Counted from the first letter of the stretch, positions 1 to 9,011 are shown. The stretch is 64,000 nt of DNA from an uncultured Granulosicoccaceae bacterium (GCA_938035525.1 CALHOI010000041.1:1-64000); one strand, 5' to 3'. Translations and numbers: made by a program. Notes: generated by a model not told the origin, from the letters alone.

Positions 1-763
1 CGGGTAAAAAGTCGATGCCCAGTTCAAGCCCGAGTGCATTTAAACCTGAACCGGTTTGCTTGTTTAAATCGGTTTCGCTAACCCATAACAGGCTACCGCC
101 AAGATTAATGTATTCCAGTAAGCCGGCAATCTCCCCTGGGAAGTAGGGTCGTCTGGGGTCGGCAATAACCAGTACATCAACATCGTCATTAATGCGCGGA
201 TTGGATACCAGGCTCAGTGCTTCGCTGTTAAGGCCTATGCTGCGCAGACGCGATGCAATGGTGGTCCAGTTGTTTGGTCCGGCCTCTGTTGCGCTGCGTT
301 CTTCGTGTCCGGTTATAAAGGCGAGCTTGCGTTCTCCCTCGCGGTTAAGTTGGCGTAGCGCACCGGTTAGTGCTCTTTCTGATACGGCTTGCAAACGCTG
401 CTCTCTGCCCATGCCGTTGATAATCAGTTCGCCACCGGCTGCGGCATTTAAACTTCTTACTCTTTCGGGGTCGGTTTCCGGGTTTATAAAGTCGAGCGAG
501 ATTAACGGGTTGTGGGTTTGGTATCGTGATACCAGTTCGGTTAAGGCCTTGCGTTGTTGCGCAATAGGGCCAACAACGGCGGTGATGCTAACCGGGCCAT
601 CAAGCGCTTTAACCGCATTCACCGTTTGCTCGCTTAAGGCGTGTCGCTTATTGGCAGTTAAATCAACGCTGTGATTGGTGCGAGCCGTTAACCAGATTAA
701 TGCAAGTGCTATTGCAATACTGATGAGTGTCAGTAGTGTGTGTTGTAGTGAGCGCGTTTTCAT
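1..763 (-). CDS. GldG-like ABC-exporter auxiliary protein (partial, C-terminus outside window)
   Basis: This gene is missing from the ORF track because it runs off the left edge. Reading the minus strand from the ATG at 763 gives an open frame of 254 codons. It opens with MKTRSLQHTL, one hydrophobic segment (about residues 9-24), then a periplasmic-type domain with the GldG/IftA-like pattern, including ALSEQTVNAVKAL, VSRYQTHNPLISLDFINPE, KLAFITGHEE and DVLVIADPRRPYFPGE. In the family, such proteins accompany Gld-type ABC permeases (COG3225); the function is poorly defined. The start lies 6 bases after the stop of the permease gene, so it is the third gene of an ATPase-permease-GldG operon. 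Family assignment is from motif memory. The truncation is only the window boundary. Confidence 0.75.
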   Translation of the reverse strand, partial: MKTRSLQHTLLTLISIAIALALIWLTARTNHSVDLTANKRHALSEQTVNAVKALDGPVSITAVVGPIAQQRKALTELVSRYQTHNPLISLDFINPETDPERVRSLNAAAGGELIINGMGREQRLQAVSERALTGALRQLNREGERKLAFITGHEERSATEAGPNNWTTIASRLRSIGLNSEALSLVSNPRINDDVDVLVIADPRRPYFPGEIAGLLEYINLGGSLLWVSETDLNKQTGSGLNALGLELGIDFLP

Positions 764-769
764 GGTCGA

Positions 770-1522
770 TTAACCCGAATGCCTTAAGGCGTCCAGACGT
801 ATAATCGTCAGGCTGATAAACAACACCGTTAAAATAACAAAGTAGGCAACGCTTGCGGTGCTGATGTAGCCTTGAAAAAATCCAGCCAAGTGGGTAGGGA
901 TAGCAAAGATTGCCAGCACGTTCGTCAAAATGTTGTCAGCAGAACCGGCGCTGCCAAGTAACCACAACAAAACCAGTAACAGCACGCTGGCAGCAACCGC
1001 AATAATGGCGTGCTTGGTGATGGATGAAAAAAACAATCCAATAGCGGTAAACATCAGGCTTGCCAGGCTCAGTCCTAAAACCGATGCTGCCAATACACCA
1101 AAATCCAGCGCTGTATAAAAACGCATAAAAGCTGGCAAAAGGCCTGCAACCATAACCAACAGCAGTATGACCAATGCCACCCCTAAAAATTTACCCACAA
1201 CTAAACCCGTCATTGATACAGGGGAGGATTGCCACAGTGCCATGGTGTGTTGTCGATACTCGTCGCTAAAACTGCGCATGGCCAGCAGTGGCGCAATGAG
1301 TGCAAACACCATCACCAGTGGCGCAAGGTAGCGTACCGCTAAAAAACCACTTAATCCGGTTGGGTGGTCTTGCAAGGCAAGTTGCGGCTGCACTTCTAAA
1401 TAGGTTTCCAGTGCTTGCAAAAACAAATACGCAAACACAATGGCAAGCACGGCGGCAATAATCCAAGTCTGTGCTGAACGCAGTAAGGCGCGTGATTCAA
1501 ATCCGGCAATGGCGCCAATCAT
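770..1522 (-). CDS. ABC transporter permease, GldF/NosY-like
   Basis: A 250-residue integral membrane protein with about six hydrophobic segments (roughly 17-36, 67-86, 109-132, 144-167, 174-193, 224-242). It is the membrane half of an ABC exporter of the ABC-2 type. The segment SFSDEYRQHTMALWQSSPVS after the second helix is the usual coupling-helix region of this family. Its ATG overlaps the TGA of the ATPase gene (ATGA), which implies translational coupling. The GldG-like gene follows after 6 bases. The substrate cannot be read from the sequence. In Bacteroidetes the related complex serves gliding, but in proteobacteria the role is unknown. Confidence 0.85.
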   Translation of the reverse strand: MIGAIAGFESRALLRSAQTWIIAAVLAIVFAYLFLQALETYLEVQPQLALQDHPTGLSGFLAVRYLAPLVMVFALIAPLLAMRSFSDEYRQHTMALWQSSPVSMTGLVVGKFLGVALVILLLVMVAGLLPAFMRFYTALDFGVLAASVLGLSLASLMFTAIGLFFSSITKHAIIAVAASVLLLVLLWLLGSAGSADNILTNVLAIFAIPTHLAGFFQGYISTASVAYFVILTVLFISLTIIRLDALRHSG

Positions 1523-2259
1523 GCGCTAGCCGCCTGTGTATCGTCAGCGGATAAACCGGTAAACAGGTCTTCCAGTTGTTTGTTGTCACCGGTGACTTTG
1601 TCTTCGTGTATGAGTTTGCCTTTATGCACAACAGCAATGCGATTACACACGGCCTGGGCTTCCGCCAATAAATGGGTGGAAAAAATCACGGCCTGTTTTT
1701 CGCCAGTTTGTTTGATGATGTTGCGCATGCCCATCATTTGATTTGGGTCGAGCCCGTTGCTGGGTTCATCCAAAAGCAGCACGTGCGGTTTGTGTACCAA
1801 TGCTTGTGCTAAGCCAACTCGCTGGCGAAAGCCTTTTGACAGCTGGCCAATGCGATTTTTTTTGACCGACTGCAAATCGCACTCGTTGAGTACTGCTTCA
1901 ACATTGCTTTGCTGCTCGGCTTTGGCAACCAGCCGCAGCTTGGCACAAAAGCGTAAATAACTTTCCACTCGCATATCGTTATACAGCGGCGGTTGGTCGG
2001 GTAAGTAGCCGATTTTGCGTCGAGCTTGCAGTGGTGCTTCGCGCATGGAGTCGCCACTGATGCGCACATCGCCACTGTCGGGTACCAAGGTACCGGTAAG
2101 CAGCCGCAGTGTGGTTGATTTACCCGCCCCATTAAGCCCAAGCAGACCCAGAATGTCGCCGCGCTGTAGTTTGATGGATATGTCATACACACCCGCATCA
2201 GCGCTTAAGCGACGACTTAGCTTGTCCGCGTCCAGCAGGTAATTGACAGTATCGGTCAT
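1519..2259 (-). CDS. ABC transporter ATP-binding protein
   Basis: A 246-residue nucleotide-binding subunit. Walker A is GLNGAGKST (residues 41-49), the ABC signature is LSKGFRQ (140-146), Walker B is LLLDEP (161-166) with a following D-loop, and the H-switch is FSTHLL. Length and motif order are normal for exporter ATPases of the CcmA/NatA type. It is the first gene of the minus-strand operon and overlaps the permease start by 4 bases. It powers the exporter made with the permease and the GldG-like protein. The exported substrate is unknown. Confidence 0.93.
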   Translation of the reverse strand: MTDTVNYLLDADKLSRRLSADAGVYDISIKLQRGDILGLLGLNGAGKSTTLRLLTGTLVPDSGDVRISGDSMREAPLQARRKIGYLPDQPPLYNDMRVESYLRFCAKLRLVAKAEQQSNVEAVLNECDLQSVKKNRIGQLSKGFRQRVGLAQALVHKPHVLLLDEPSNGLDPNQMMGMRNIIKQTGEKQAVIFSTHLLAEAQAVCNRIAVVHKGKLIHEDKVTGDNKQLEDLFTGLSADDTQAASA

Positions 2260-2414
2260 GGCAAGAATAGAGCTATTAAAACGCGGGCTTAAGCATTCGG
2301 TAAGTATAGTGTAGCGATTGAATGTTTATTAACGTCAAAAAGCGATCAGCCAATCCACATCGTCATGTGGATATTCGGTATGGTTGAGCGCTGAACTTTT
2401 CGGCGTTTTATGAG

Positions 2415-3605
2415 GTGCTTGTGGTTTTACTCGGGATGTTGGATGTATCGGTATGGACAATGGTGCTTTGGACCTTAGTCAGTTGCCACATCACTTTATT
2501 GTCGGTCACTGTGTATTTGCATCGCGCACAAGCGCATCGGTCAGTCGATTTACACCCTGCTTTGGCGCATTTTTTCCGGTTTTGGTTGTGGCTGACTACC
2601 GGCATGGTGACCCGGGAATGGGTGGCGGTGCATCGTAAGCATCACGCTCGCACTGAAGGGCCGGAAGACCCGCACAGCCCGCAAATCCATGGCATTAAGA
2701 AAGTACTGCTGGAAGGGTCTGAGCTTTACCGGGAGGCTGCAGCGGTTGAGTCTGACCTGGAAAAATACGGCAAAGGCACGCCAGACGACTGGTTAGAAAG
2801 GCAGCTTTATTCGCGTTTCGTGTTCCTCGGTGTGGGCTCGCTGGCGCTATTTCAATTTTGTTTGTTCGGTCTGGCAGGCATTGGCATGTTTGCCGTGCAA
2901 ATGCTGTGTATCCCGGTGTTGGCGGCGGGTGTGATTAACGGTCTGGGTCACTACTGGGGTTATCGTAATTTCGAGACCGCCGACTCTGCCACCAACCTGA
3001 CGCCAGTGGCGGCCATTATTTGCGGCGAAGAGCTGCACAACAACCACCATGCATACCCGTCGTCGGCGCGATTTTCTTTGCGACGTTGGGAGTTTGACCT
3101 GGGCTGGGCGTACATTAGGTTGTTCAGTCTGTTGGGCTTGGCGAAGATTCGTCGCGTTGCCCCTCAGCCGGTGTTTCGCAAAGGCATCGATCAGATGGAC
3201 ATGGACACAGTCAAGGCCATTATCAGCTCGCGATTACACGTATTGGACAACTACGCGCGCAGCGTGATGAAACCAGTTCATGCTAATACATTGAAATCGC
3301 TAGCTAAATCTGAACGCAAGCCGTTAAAACAGATCACCCGTGATTTACTGAAGGGCCACGCCATGCTGGATGAATCTGCACGCAGCAGGGTGGCAGCGGC
3401 TGTGGCTGAGCGCGATGCTCTGAAAACCGTGTACGAATTTCAGCACCGGCTGCAAAGTGTCTGGCAGGCGGCAGGTGCCAATCAGGAAGCACTCATGCAG
3501 TCGCTTCAGGATTGGTGTCAGCAGGCCGAAGACACTGGCATAGAGTGTTTACAGGACTTTGCCGACAGGTTGCGGGGCTATCGCCTGCAACCGGTTACCC
3601 ACTGA
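2415..3605 (+). CDS. Acyl lipid/acyl-CoA fatty-acid desaturase (DesA-like)
   Basis: Membrane di-iron desaturase introducing a cis double bond into fatty acyl chains, thereby tuning membrane fluidity. All three histidine boxes are present: HRAQAH (36-41), HRKHH (73-77) and HNNHH (208-212). Hydrophobic segments flank the first two boxes and lie at about 135-172. The roughly 140-residue helical C-terminal tail resembles that of Pseudomonas DesA proteins, which are of similar length. The ORF-track start is a GTG at 2415; an ATG at 2436 is an alternative and neither has a strong ribosome site. It stands alone, convergent with nothing, and precedes rpmB on the same strand. Confidence 0.88.
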   Translation: MLVVLLGMLDVSVWTMVLWTLVSCHITLLSVTVYLHRAQAHRSVDLHPALAHFFRFWLWLTTGMVTREWVAVHRKHHARTEGPEDPHSPQIHGIKKVLLEGSELYREAAAVESDLEKYGKGTPDDWLERQLYSRFVFLGVGSLALFQFCLFGLAGIGMFAVQMLCIPVLAAGVINGLGHYWGYRNFETADSATNLTPVAAIICGEELHNNHHAYPSSARFSLRRWEFDLGWAYIRLFSLLGLAKIRRVAPQPVFRKGIDQMDMDTVKAIISSRLHVLDNYARSVMKPVHANTLKSLAKSERKPLKQITRDLLKGHAMLDESARSRVAAAVAERDALKTVYEFQHRLQSVWQAAGANQEALMQSLQDWCQQAEDTGIECLQDFADRLRGYRLQPVTH

Positions 3606-3657
3606 GCTTGACGTTACCGACCAGGGCCTTTGTGGCACTGGCACAGGTGGGTTGATT

Positions 3658-3686
3658 TTTGCCATTATTTGGCCCGAAATGGCAAA
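3658..3686. repeat. Inverted repeat between the desaturase gene and rpmB
   Basis: TTTGCCATT (3658-3666) and AATGGCAAA (3678-3686) form a perfect 9-bp stem with an 11-base loop. There is no T-tract after it on either strand, so it is not a standard intrinsic terminator. It lies just upstream of a candidate rpmB promoter. Confidence 0.4.
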
Positions 3687-3692
3687 TACAGC

Positions 3693-3721
3693 TTGAGCCC
3701 TGGCAAACAATTCGCTATGCT
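3693..3721 (+). promoter_or_regulatory. Candidate sigma-70 promoter for rpmB-rpmG
   Basis: TTGAGC, a 17-base spacer, then TATGCT: four of six matches in each hexamer at the ideal spacing. It sits about 40 bases before the rpmB start codon. This is a pattern match only. Confidence 0.35.
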
Positions 3722-3763
3722 TCGCGGGCTAAGCTTTTACAAATTACTGTTTCGGAGTTTTCG

Positions 3764-3997
3764 ATGTCTAGAGTGTGCCAAGTCACCGGTAAAGCACCAA
3801 TGTCCGGCAACAATGTGTCACACGCCAAAAACCGGCGTCGTCGACGGTTTCTGCCTAACCTGCATACCCACCGTTTTTGGGTGGCAAGCGAAAATCGCTT
3901 TGTAACGCTGCGATTGTCGTCCAAAGGCATGCGTATTATCGACAAGCGTGGCATCGATGCTGTGCTGGCCGACGTGCGTGCTGGAAAAACAGCTTAA
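3764..3997 (+). CDS. rpmB: 50S ribosomal protein L28
   Basis: 77 residues, full length for bacterial L28, a large-subunit protein. It shows the diagnostic start [12 protein letters not shown], the basic [12 protein letters not shown] segment and the THRFWV motif. The ORF track starts 35 codons too early. The ATG at 3764 is right because it begins at the family N-terminus and has GGAG 6 bases upstream. rpmG follows on the same strand after 84 bases, the standard rpmB-rpmG pair. Confidence 0.97.
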   Translation: MSRVCQVTGKAPMSGNNVSHAKNRRRRRFLPNLHTHRFWVASENRFVTLRLSSKGMRIIDKRGIDAVLADVRAGKTA

Positions 3998-4008
3998 GCG
4001 CTTTATCT

Positions 4009-4072
4009 AAGCCAGATACGCAAGCCAGACAATAAGCTAGATAAACAAGCTAGATAAACAAGCGAGATACAG
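4009..4072 (+). repeat. Five degenerate 12-13-base tandem repeats before rpmG
   Basis: Five head-to-tail units that each begin AAGC: AAGCCAGATACGC, AAGCCAGACAAT, two identical copies of AAGCTAGATAAAC, and AAGCGAGATACAGG. They fill nearly all of the rpmB-rpmG spacer. The last unit supplies the beginning of the AGGAG ribosome-binding site of rpmG. Confidence 0.8.
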
Positions 4073-4081
4073 GAGAACACT

Positions 4082-4237
4082 ATGCGCGACAAAATTAAAA
4101 TGGTATCCAGTGCTGGTACAGGTCATTTCTACACGACCACCAAAAACAAACGCACCATGACCGAAAAGCTCGAAATGAAAAAATTCGACCCGAAAGTGCG
4201 AAAGCACGTCATGTACAAAGAAGCCAAAATTAAGTAA
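4082..4237 (+). CDS. rpmG: 50S ribosomal protein L33
   Basis: Too short for the ORF track. The frame encodes 51 residues, [20 protein letters not shown] to MYKEAKIK, matching the L33 pattern of basic patches and [10 protein letters not shown]. Zinc-ribbon cysteines are absent (the C- form common in proteobacteria). AGGAG lies 6 bases before the ATG. It is the second gene of the rpmB-rpmG unit and is followed by an intrinsic terminator about 100 bases downstream. Confidence 0.97.
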   Translation: MRDKIKMVSSAGTGHFYTTTKNKRTMTEKLEMKKFDPKVRKHVMYKEAKIK

Positions 4238-4334
4238 CTTCCTAAAAGATTTCGATCTAGCGGCGCGCCTTATTGCCCTCTTTTTGGTAGATAGGCCGTT
4301 AGACAATCCTTTAGGCAGTACGTTAGACATTTTC

Positions 4335-4359
4335 AAGCCCGATACTATCGGGCTTTTTT
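4335..4359 (+). terminator. Rho-independent terminator after rpmG
   Basis: AAGCCCGAT and ATCGGGCTT form a perfect 9-bp stem with a 3-base loop, followed at once by a run of T. This is a textbook intrinsic terminator closing the ribosomal protein unit. Confidence 0.92.
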
Positions 4360-4444
4360 ATGCCCGTTAAAAACACGCCAGTGGTTGGCCTGGCATCAAA
4401 CCGGGCCTTAGCCGAGTACCGATACGACAAGCCGAGATCGACAT

Positions 4445-4828
4445 ATGGACAGAGTATTTATAAAGCAGCTTGAAATAGAAACCATTATTGGCATTTATGA
4501 TTCGGAGCGAGTAAATCGTCAGCCAGTGGTGTTCGATATCGAAATGGCCTGGGATAACACCAAGCCTGCAGCATCGGAAAATATTGACGACGCGTTGAAC
4601 TACAAGACGCTCAGTGATGAACTAAAAGAAACGGTTTCAGCTTCAAAGTACTTACTGATCGAAACGCTGGCCGAAAAGGTTGCCGATATCGTACTTGATA
4701 AATACGGTGTCGAGTGGTTGCAGTTAACTTTGCACAAGCCCAATGCGCTGGATGGAGATACCGATGTGGGTGTCAAGATTGTACGGGAACGCAAAAAGTC
4801 AAAATCGCGTCCGGGTTTTTTGGTCTAA
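4445..4828 (+). CDS. folB: Dihydroneopterin aldolase
   Basis: 127 residues. FolB converts 7,8-dihydroneopterin to 6-hydroxymethyl-dihydropterin and glycolaldehyde in folate synthesis. The family pattern is clear: MDRVFIKQLEIETIIGIYDSE at the start (the IGxxxxE substrate motif), NYKTLSDEL, LIETLAEKVADIVL, and the LTLHKPNAL strand with the catalytic lysine. Length is normal (about 120). The MidA-type gene follows after 4 bases, so they are likely co-transcribed. Confidence 0.93.
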   Translation: MDRVFIKQLEIETIIGIYDSERVNRQPVVFDIEMAWDNTKPAASENIDDALNYKTLSDELKETVSASKYLLIETLAEKVADIVLDKYGVEWLQLTLHKPNALDGDTDVGVKIVRERKKSKSRPGFLV

Positions 4829-4832
4829 ATAA

Positions 4833-6062
4833 ATGGTCACGCCCACGGCCACCTCTCTGCCTCGACCCGATGATATTGCTGTGCAACATTCGCAGCAGTT
4901 GCTTGGGGTGTTGCACAAGCAGCTTGATGCTGGTGCGATGTCGTTTGCGCAGTATATGCAAACCGTGTTGTACGAGCCCGGACTGGGTTACTACATGGCG
5001 GGTGCGCAAAAGTTTGGTTCGCGTGGCGACTTTATTACTGCGCCAGAAGTGTCTGATTTGTTTGGCCAATGCATTGCGGCCCAATGCCGTGAGGTTTTGG
5101 ATTTAATTGGTGGCAGTATTCTCGAGCTGGGAGCAGGCAGTGGTCGTCTGGCACTGAGTGTGTTGTCAAGCTTAAGCGACGCACCCCCAGAGCAATACTG
5201 CATATTAGAGCCGAGCGCCGAATTAGCGCTGCGACAAAAACAGCTCTTGCAACAACACCTGCCCGAGACGCTGTTTGCACGTGTTACTTGGCTAGATGCC
5301 TTGCCAGAAAATTTTGTTGGTGTTTGTCTTGCCAACGAAGTCATGGACGCTCTGCCGGTGGAGTTGTTTACCCGGCAAGGTGATCAAATTCATCAGGTTT
5401 GCATTGACCTATCAAATGGGGGTCAGAGTAAAAACCTAAACGATGACCTCACCGGCGACATCTGTTCAAACGCGTTTAAGTACGTCACCCAAGCAGCGCC
5501 TGAAAGTCTGCAAAACCTGGTGGCAGCCATTGAAGCTGAGCTCGGCACACCTTTTGAATCAGGTTACCAATCGGAAGTGTGCACGCTATTGGCACCATGG
5601 GTTAGCTCGTTGGGCAAAGCCATTAAAAAAGGTGTGCTGTTGTTGTCGGACTACGGTTATCCGCGACAAGAATACTATTTACCAGAGCGTCGATCCGGGA
5701 CCTTGGCGTGCTACTACCAGCATCATTTTCACGACAACGTGTTTTATTACCCGGGCCTTCAGGATATTACGGCCCACGTGGATTTTACCCGGGTAGTAGA
5801 GGCCGGTAGCGCAGCAGGGTTTGCCTTGCTTGGCTACACTTCGCAAACAGGGTTTCTGTTAAACACGGGCATCAGTACATTGGCAGCGAAAAATATTGCT
5901 GCGTGTAAAACTGAACTGGAACAGCTTAGTCTGGCAAAAGAGATTAAAACCCTGACGTTGCCCGGTGAAATGGGTGAGCGGTTTCAGTTTATGGCGTTGG
6001 GCAAGAACCTGACTTCGGCTTTGCATGGGTTTGCAGCGCAAGATTTATCTCACAGGCTTTAA
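4833..6062 (+). CDS. MidA/NDUFAF7-type SAM-dependent methyltransferase
   Basis: 409 residues of the COG1565/DUF185 family. Mitochondrial NDUFAF7 methylates an arginine of complex I; the bacterial substrates are not settled. Visible features are the family N-terminal stretch ISFAQYMQTVLYEPGLGYY-like (here MSFAQYMQTVLYEPGLGYY), the GDFITAPEVSDLFGQ motif, the SAM-binding loop ILELGAGSGRLA, the NEVMDALPVE motif, and SDYGYPRQEYY near the middle. It starts 4 bases after folB and ends 23 bases before uppP. Family assignment is firm; the biological target is not. Confidence 0.88.
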   Translation: MVTPTATSLPRPDDIAVQHSQQLLGVLHKQLDAGAMSFAQYMQTVLYEPGLGYYMAGAQKFGSRGDFITAPEVSDLFGQCIAAQCREVLDLIGGSILELGAGSGRLALSVLSSLSDAPPEQYCILEPSAELALRQKQLLQQHLPETLFARVTWLDALPENFVGVCLANEVMDALPVELFTRQGDQIHQVCIDLSNGGQSKNLNDDLTGDICSNAFKYVTQAAPESLQNLVAAIEAELGTPFESGYQSEVCTLLAPWVSSLGKAIKKGVLLLSDYGYPRQEYYLPERRSGTLACYYQHHFHDNVFYYPGLQDITAHVDFTRVVEAGSAAGFALLGYTSQTGFLLNTGISTLAAKNIAACKTELEQLSLAKEIKTLTLPGEMGERFQFMALGKNLTSALHGFAAQDLSHRL

Positions 6063-6085
6063 CACGGCATATTGGTTAAACATTT

Positions 6086-6883
6086 ATGGAAACTGCTCAT
6101 ATTATCTGGCTGGCGCTGGTTCAAGGCCTAACCGAGTTTCTGCCGATCTCCAGCTCGGCGCATTTAATTCTGGTCCCAAAGCTTCTGGGTTGGCCAGACC
6201 AGGGGCTGGCCTTTGATGTGGCCGTGCACCTGGGCACCCTGATTGCCGTGGTGACTTTTTTCCGCAACGATATCTTGAAGTTGTTTTTAGCGTGGGTCGG
6301 TTCCATCAGCGGTAAAGGCATGAGCGCCGAAGCGCGTTTGGCGTGGGGCGTTATCGTTGGGACCATACCCGCCGGAATCGTTGGCCTGTTGTTTAAAGAC
6401 TATATTGAAATCTACCTGCGATCGCCGCTGGTAATTGCTGCCACTACCATCCTGTTTGGTTTGTTGTTGTGGTTTGCTGACAGACGCGCGAAGCTTGCCA
6501 GAGACGAGCTTACGCTGGGTTGGCAGGATTTTCTGGTTATTGGTGGTGCTCAGGCTTTGGCATTGATACCCGGCACATCGCGCTCGGGAATTACCATAAC
6601 GGCCGGGCTGTTGTTGGGTCTAACGCGCGAGGCCGCAGCGCGTTATTCGTTTTTATTGTCCATTCCCATTATCGTATTGTCAGGCTTAAGCTTAACGTCT
6701 GACTTGCTGGGCAGTGCTGAACCGGTTGACTGGAAAGCCCTGGCGTTGGGTACCGTCATTGCCGCCGTCAGTGCGTTTGCCTGCATCCACTTTTTCCTGT
6801 CGTGGATTAACCGAATGGGCATGTTGCCATTCGTGATTTACCGATTGTTGCTTGGTGTGCTGCTGCTGGTTGTTTTCTTATAG
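6086..6883 (+). CDS. uppP: Undecaprenyl-diphosphatase
   Basis: 265 residues with about eight membrane segments. UppP/BacA removes a phosphate from undecaprenyl pyrophosphate to regenerate the lipid carrier for cell-wall and glycan synthesis; its active site faces the periplasm. Both catalytic motifs are intact: [14 protein letters not shown] (E17, SSS 22-24) and PGTSRSG (162-168). Length is normal. It lies 23 bases after the methyltransferase gene and may share its transcript. Confidence 0.95.
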   Translation: METAHIIWLALVQGLTEFLPISSSAHLILVPKLLGWPDQGLAFDVAVHLGTLIAVVTFFRNDILKLFLAWVGSISGKGMSAEARLAWGVIVGTIPAGIVGLLFKDYIEIYLRSPLVIAATTILFGLLLWFADRRAKLARDELTLGWQDFLVIGGAQALALIPGTSRSGITITAGLLLGLTREAAARYSFLLSIPIIVLSGLSLTSDLLGSAEPVDWKALALGTVIAAVSAFACIHFFLSWINRMGMLPFVIYRLLLGVLLLVVFL

Positions 6884-6907
6884 TTCAATCACCAATCCCT
6901 ATTCGAC

Positions 6908-7315
6908 TTAAGGGTGCGGCACAGCTATATCCATGGTTTTACCGCCAAGCTCATCAACCGAATCGTTGGCGCGAACGGTAATGGTTTTAACGGTTTCAGG
7001 TATGGTCAGTCGCAGTGATCGTGTAAACGGCTGTTCGTTAACGTGCGGGTGAGCCAGCTCGCGAACGCCAATGACCTGGCCGTTTTCATCAAGCACATCC
7101 CATCGGTTAGCGTAGTGGTCCCAGCCTGTATCACCATGCAGTAGTGTTGCGCTTACCACAAACCGGCCATCACCCAGTGATTCGATAGTAACGTCGACGA
7201 CATCAACCTCTCCGGCGTTGGCGGTGAATGTCATTGCACTGATAAAAAAACCAAACAGCGCGGCATAAACGTATAAAGAAAATAATTTGGTTTTTTTAAA
7301 TGTTGAAAGTTTCAT
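6908..7315 (-). CDS. Small exported protein of unknown function
   Basis: 135 residues. A basic N-terminus followed by a hydrophobic core and TANAG marks a signal peptide cleaved near residue 34. The mature part looks like a small beta-rich domain (VDVVDVTIESLGDGRFVVSA, WDVLDENGQVIGVREL, LTIPETVKTITVRA). AAGAGG lies 10 bases upstream of the ATG at 7315. It is convergent with uppP. I recognise it only as a conserved-looking periplasmic type and assign no function. Confidence 0.7.
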   Translation of the reverse strand: MKLSTFKKTKLFSLYVYAALFGFFISAMTFTANAGEVDVVDVTIESLGDGRFVVSATLLHGDTGWDHYANRWDVLDENGQVIGVRELAHPHVNEQPFTRSLRLTIPETVKTITVRANDSVDELGGKTMDIAVPHP

Positions 7316-7366
7316 GTTGGTAAAACCTCTTGCGGTATTGGCTGCTAAACTTGGAGCCCGTTAATT

Positions 7367-7729
7367 GTGCTTGGTTCATCTACTGTAACAGTGTCTCATA
7401 ACAGAATGCAGCAATATTCCGCGAAGCCCATATCGCCGGTCATGCAGTTTGTGCTGCTGCTGACCCCGGTGGTTATGAGCTGCTTTTTTCTGGTGTACGC
7501 GCTTGCCGGATGGATGGTTGAGGGGCGTCACAAATTAAACTGGTCTATAGAGGCACCCACAGTGGCCACGTGGACAGCCATAGGCGTTGTTACTTACTGT
7601 ATCGTAGTGTTGCTGTACGCCCGATGGAAGGGCGCTACGCGGTATCATGTGCTCAATGTGTCCAGTTGGGGGCACATTATCATCAGTGTATTGCTGACTA
7701 TTTCCGTTTTTGTAGCGGTGAAGCTATAG
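7367..7729 (+). CDS. Small inner-membrane protein, unknown
   Basis: 120 residues with three clear hydrophobic segments (about 26-50, 65-83, 100-118). The GTG start at 7367 has GGAG 10 bases upstream; an ATG at 7406 is the alternative and would keep all three helices. It is divergent from the exported-protein gene, with about 50 bases between the two starts. No motif identifies a function. Confidence 0.6.
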   Translation: MLGSSTVTVSHNRMQQYSAKPISPVMQFVLLLTPVVMSCFFLVYALAGWMVEGRHKLNWSIEAPTVATWTAIGVVTYCIVVLLYARWKGATRYHVLNVSSWGHIIISVLLTISVFVAVKL

Positions 7730-7983
7730 GCGGGGTTCATCTGGGGATCAGCGCGGACGATACGCTAGGTAACATAACAAAAATAGATCGGATTCAACCG
7801 GTCAAAAATAAGAACTATTGGTATAAAAATGCGAACTGCGACACAGGCTTCACGCCCGCTCAACTCCCCTTTAATTGAGACACCCATATCTGCTATATCC
7901 GGTTTTGCCGCTTCCGGGCATCATGGACGATTAAAATCTCCATGCGCGTTCATCGCGCAATCGCTAATGGTAAGGGGCGGCCA

Positions 7984-8433
7984 ATGACTTTTGATTTCTC
8001 GCCAGTCAATTTATTTCGAGTCAGGCATTTACACTTCAAGCGTCTGTGGCTTGCCGTCGGGCTCTTGTTGATCAGTGGCGTCACATTGGCCTCAGTTACC
8101 AGTGTTCCCAAAGAAGTGACTACGCTTGTTTTCAACGATAAACTGACCCACGTAGCCGTGTATGCCTGCTTGATGGGGTGGTTTGCGCAGATATTCCGGC
8201 ATGACCTGACTCGGCTTATTTTTGTCGTGTTACTTTGTGCCATGGGCGTGGGCATAGAATTTATCCAGGCAACAACACCCACCCGCAAATTTGAAGTGCT
8301 GGACATGGTTGCCAATACCAGTGGAGTGATACTCGCATGGGCGTTGGCTTACACGTGGGTTGGCACAGTACTGTGGCGGTTTGAAAGCTTCTTTATTCAC
8401 AAACTCACCGGCAAGACAGCAGCTAATCCGTAA
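7984..8433 (+). CDS. VanZ-like family membrane protein
   Basis: About 149 residues from the ATG at 7984, which is preceded by AAGGGG and is better than the ORF-track start at 7942. VanZ-like features are FNDKLTHVAVYACLMGWFA in the second helix, GIEFIQ in the third, and the RKFEVLDMVANTSGV loop before the last helix. In the family VanZ confers low-level teicoplanin resistance in enterococci; proteobacterial members have no established role. Four membrane segments are visible. Confidence 0.8.
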   Translation: MTFDFSPVNLFRVRHLHFKRLWLAVGLLLISGVTLASVTSVPKEVTTLVFNDKLTHVAVYACLMGWFAQIFRHDLTRLIFVVLLCAMGVGIEFIQATTPTRKFEVLDMVANTSGVILAWALAYTWVGTVLWRFESFFIHKLTGKTAANP

Positions 8434-8557
8434 TACCCCCTGGTTTAACGGGGCCGGTAGAGGCGCGTAACGCCTTAAAGCCCTGCGTCGATTTGGCAAA
8501 CCTTCCTGCTACGCTACAATTTAGGTTTAACGTAATAGCGAACAGGAAGTAAGGGCT

Positions 8558-9007
8558 ATGTCGAATTGGCATTTGGCAGAACTTAATATTGCACATCTGC
8601 AAGATACGATTGAGTCAGAACGGCTAAGCGACTTTGTCGCCAACATTGATCGTATTAATCAGCTCGCTGAACAGTCCCCTGGCTTTATTTGGCGACGCAT
8701 TGATAATGACCACCCCACTGAAACCAACTTTGGTTTTGGCGACGACTACATTGCCACCTTGTCTCTTTGGGACTCGGTCGAGTCCCTGCATGAATTTGTT
8801 TACCGTTCCGTTCATAAAGATATTATGCGGCGTAAACCCGAATGGTTTCACCGTATGCCGCGAGCGCACATGGTGCTGTGGTGGGTGGCAGAAGGGCATC
8901 TGCCCAATTCAGTTGAAGCAAAAGAAAAGCTGCTGCACCTACAAGAAAACGGGCCAACCGATCAAGCCTTTACATTCCGGCAAGCATTCGCAAAGCCGCA
9001 GGCGTGA
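8558..9007 (+). CDS. DUF3291 domain protein
   Basis: 149 residues. The DUF3291 pattern is evident: an N-terminal HLAELNIA strand, DFVANIDRINQLAEQSPGFIWR, LSLWDSVESLHEFVY, and the RAHMVLWWVAEGHLP segment. The fold is expected to be a ferredoxin-like monooxygenase-type barrel, but no catalytic activity is known. AAGGG lies just upstream of the ATG. The gene converges with cca, with 4 bases between the stops. Confidence 0.8.
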   Translation: MSNWHLAELNIAHLQDTIESERLSDFVANIDRINQLAEQSPGFIWRRIDNDHPTETNFGFGDDYIATLSLWDSVESLHEFVYRSVHKDIMRRKPEWFHRMPRAHMVLWWVAEGHLPNSVEAKEKLLHLQENGPTDQAFTFRQAFAKPQA

Positions 9008-9011
9008 GTTT

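Noticed and set aside
192-674. 160-residue plus-strand ORF in the track
   Set aside because: It is the opposite-strand shadow of the GldG-like gene, which reads coherently on the minus strand from 763.
7829-7987. 52-codon ORF overlapping the VanZ-like start as ATGA
   Set aside because: No ribosome-binding site and no protein-like pattern; the overlap may be chance.
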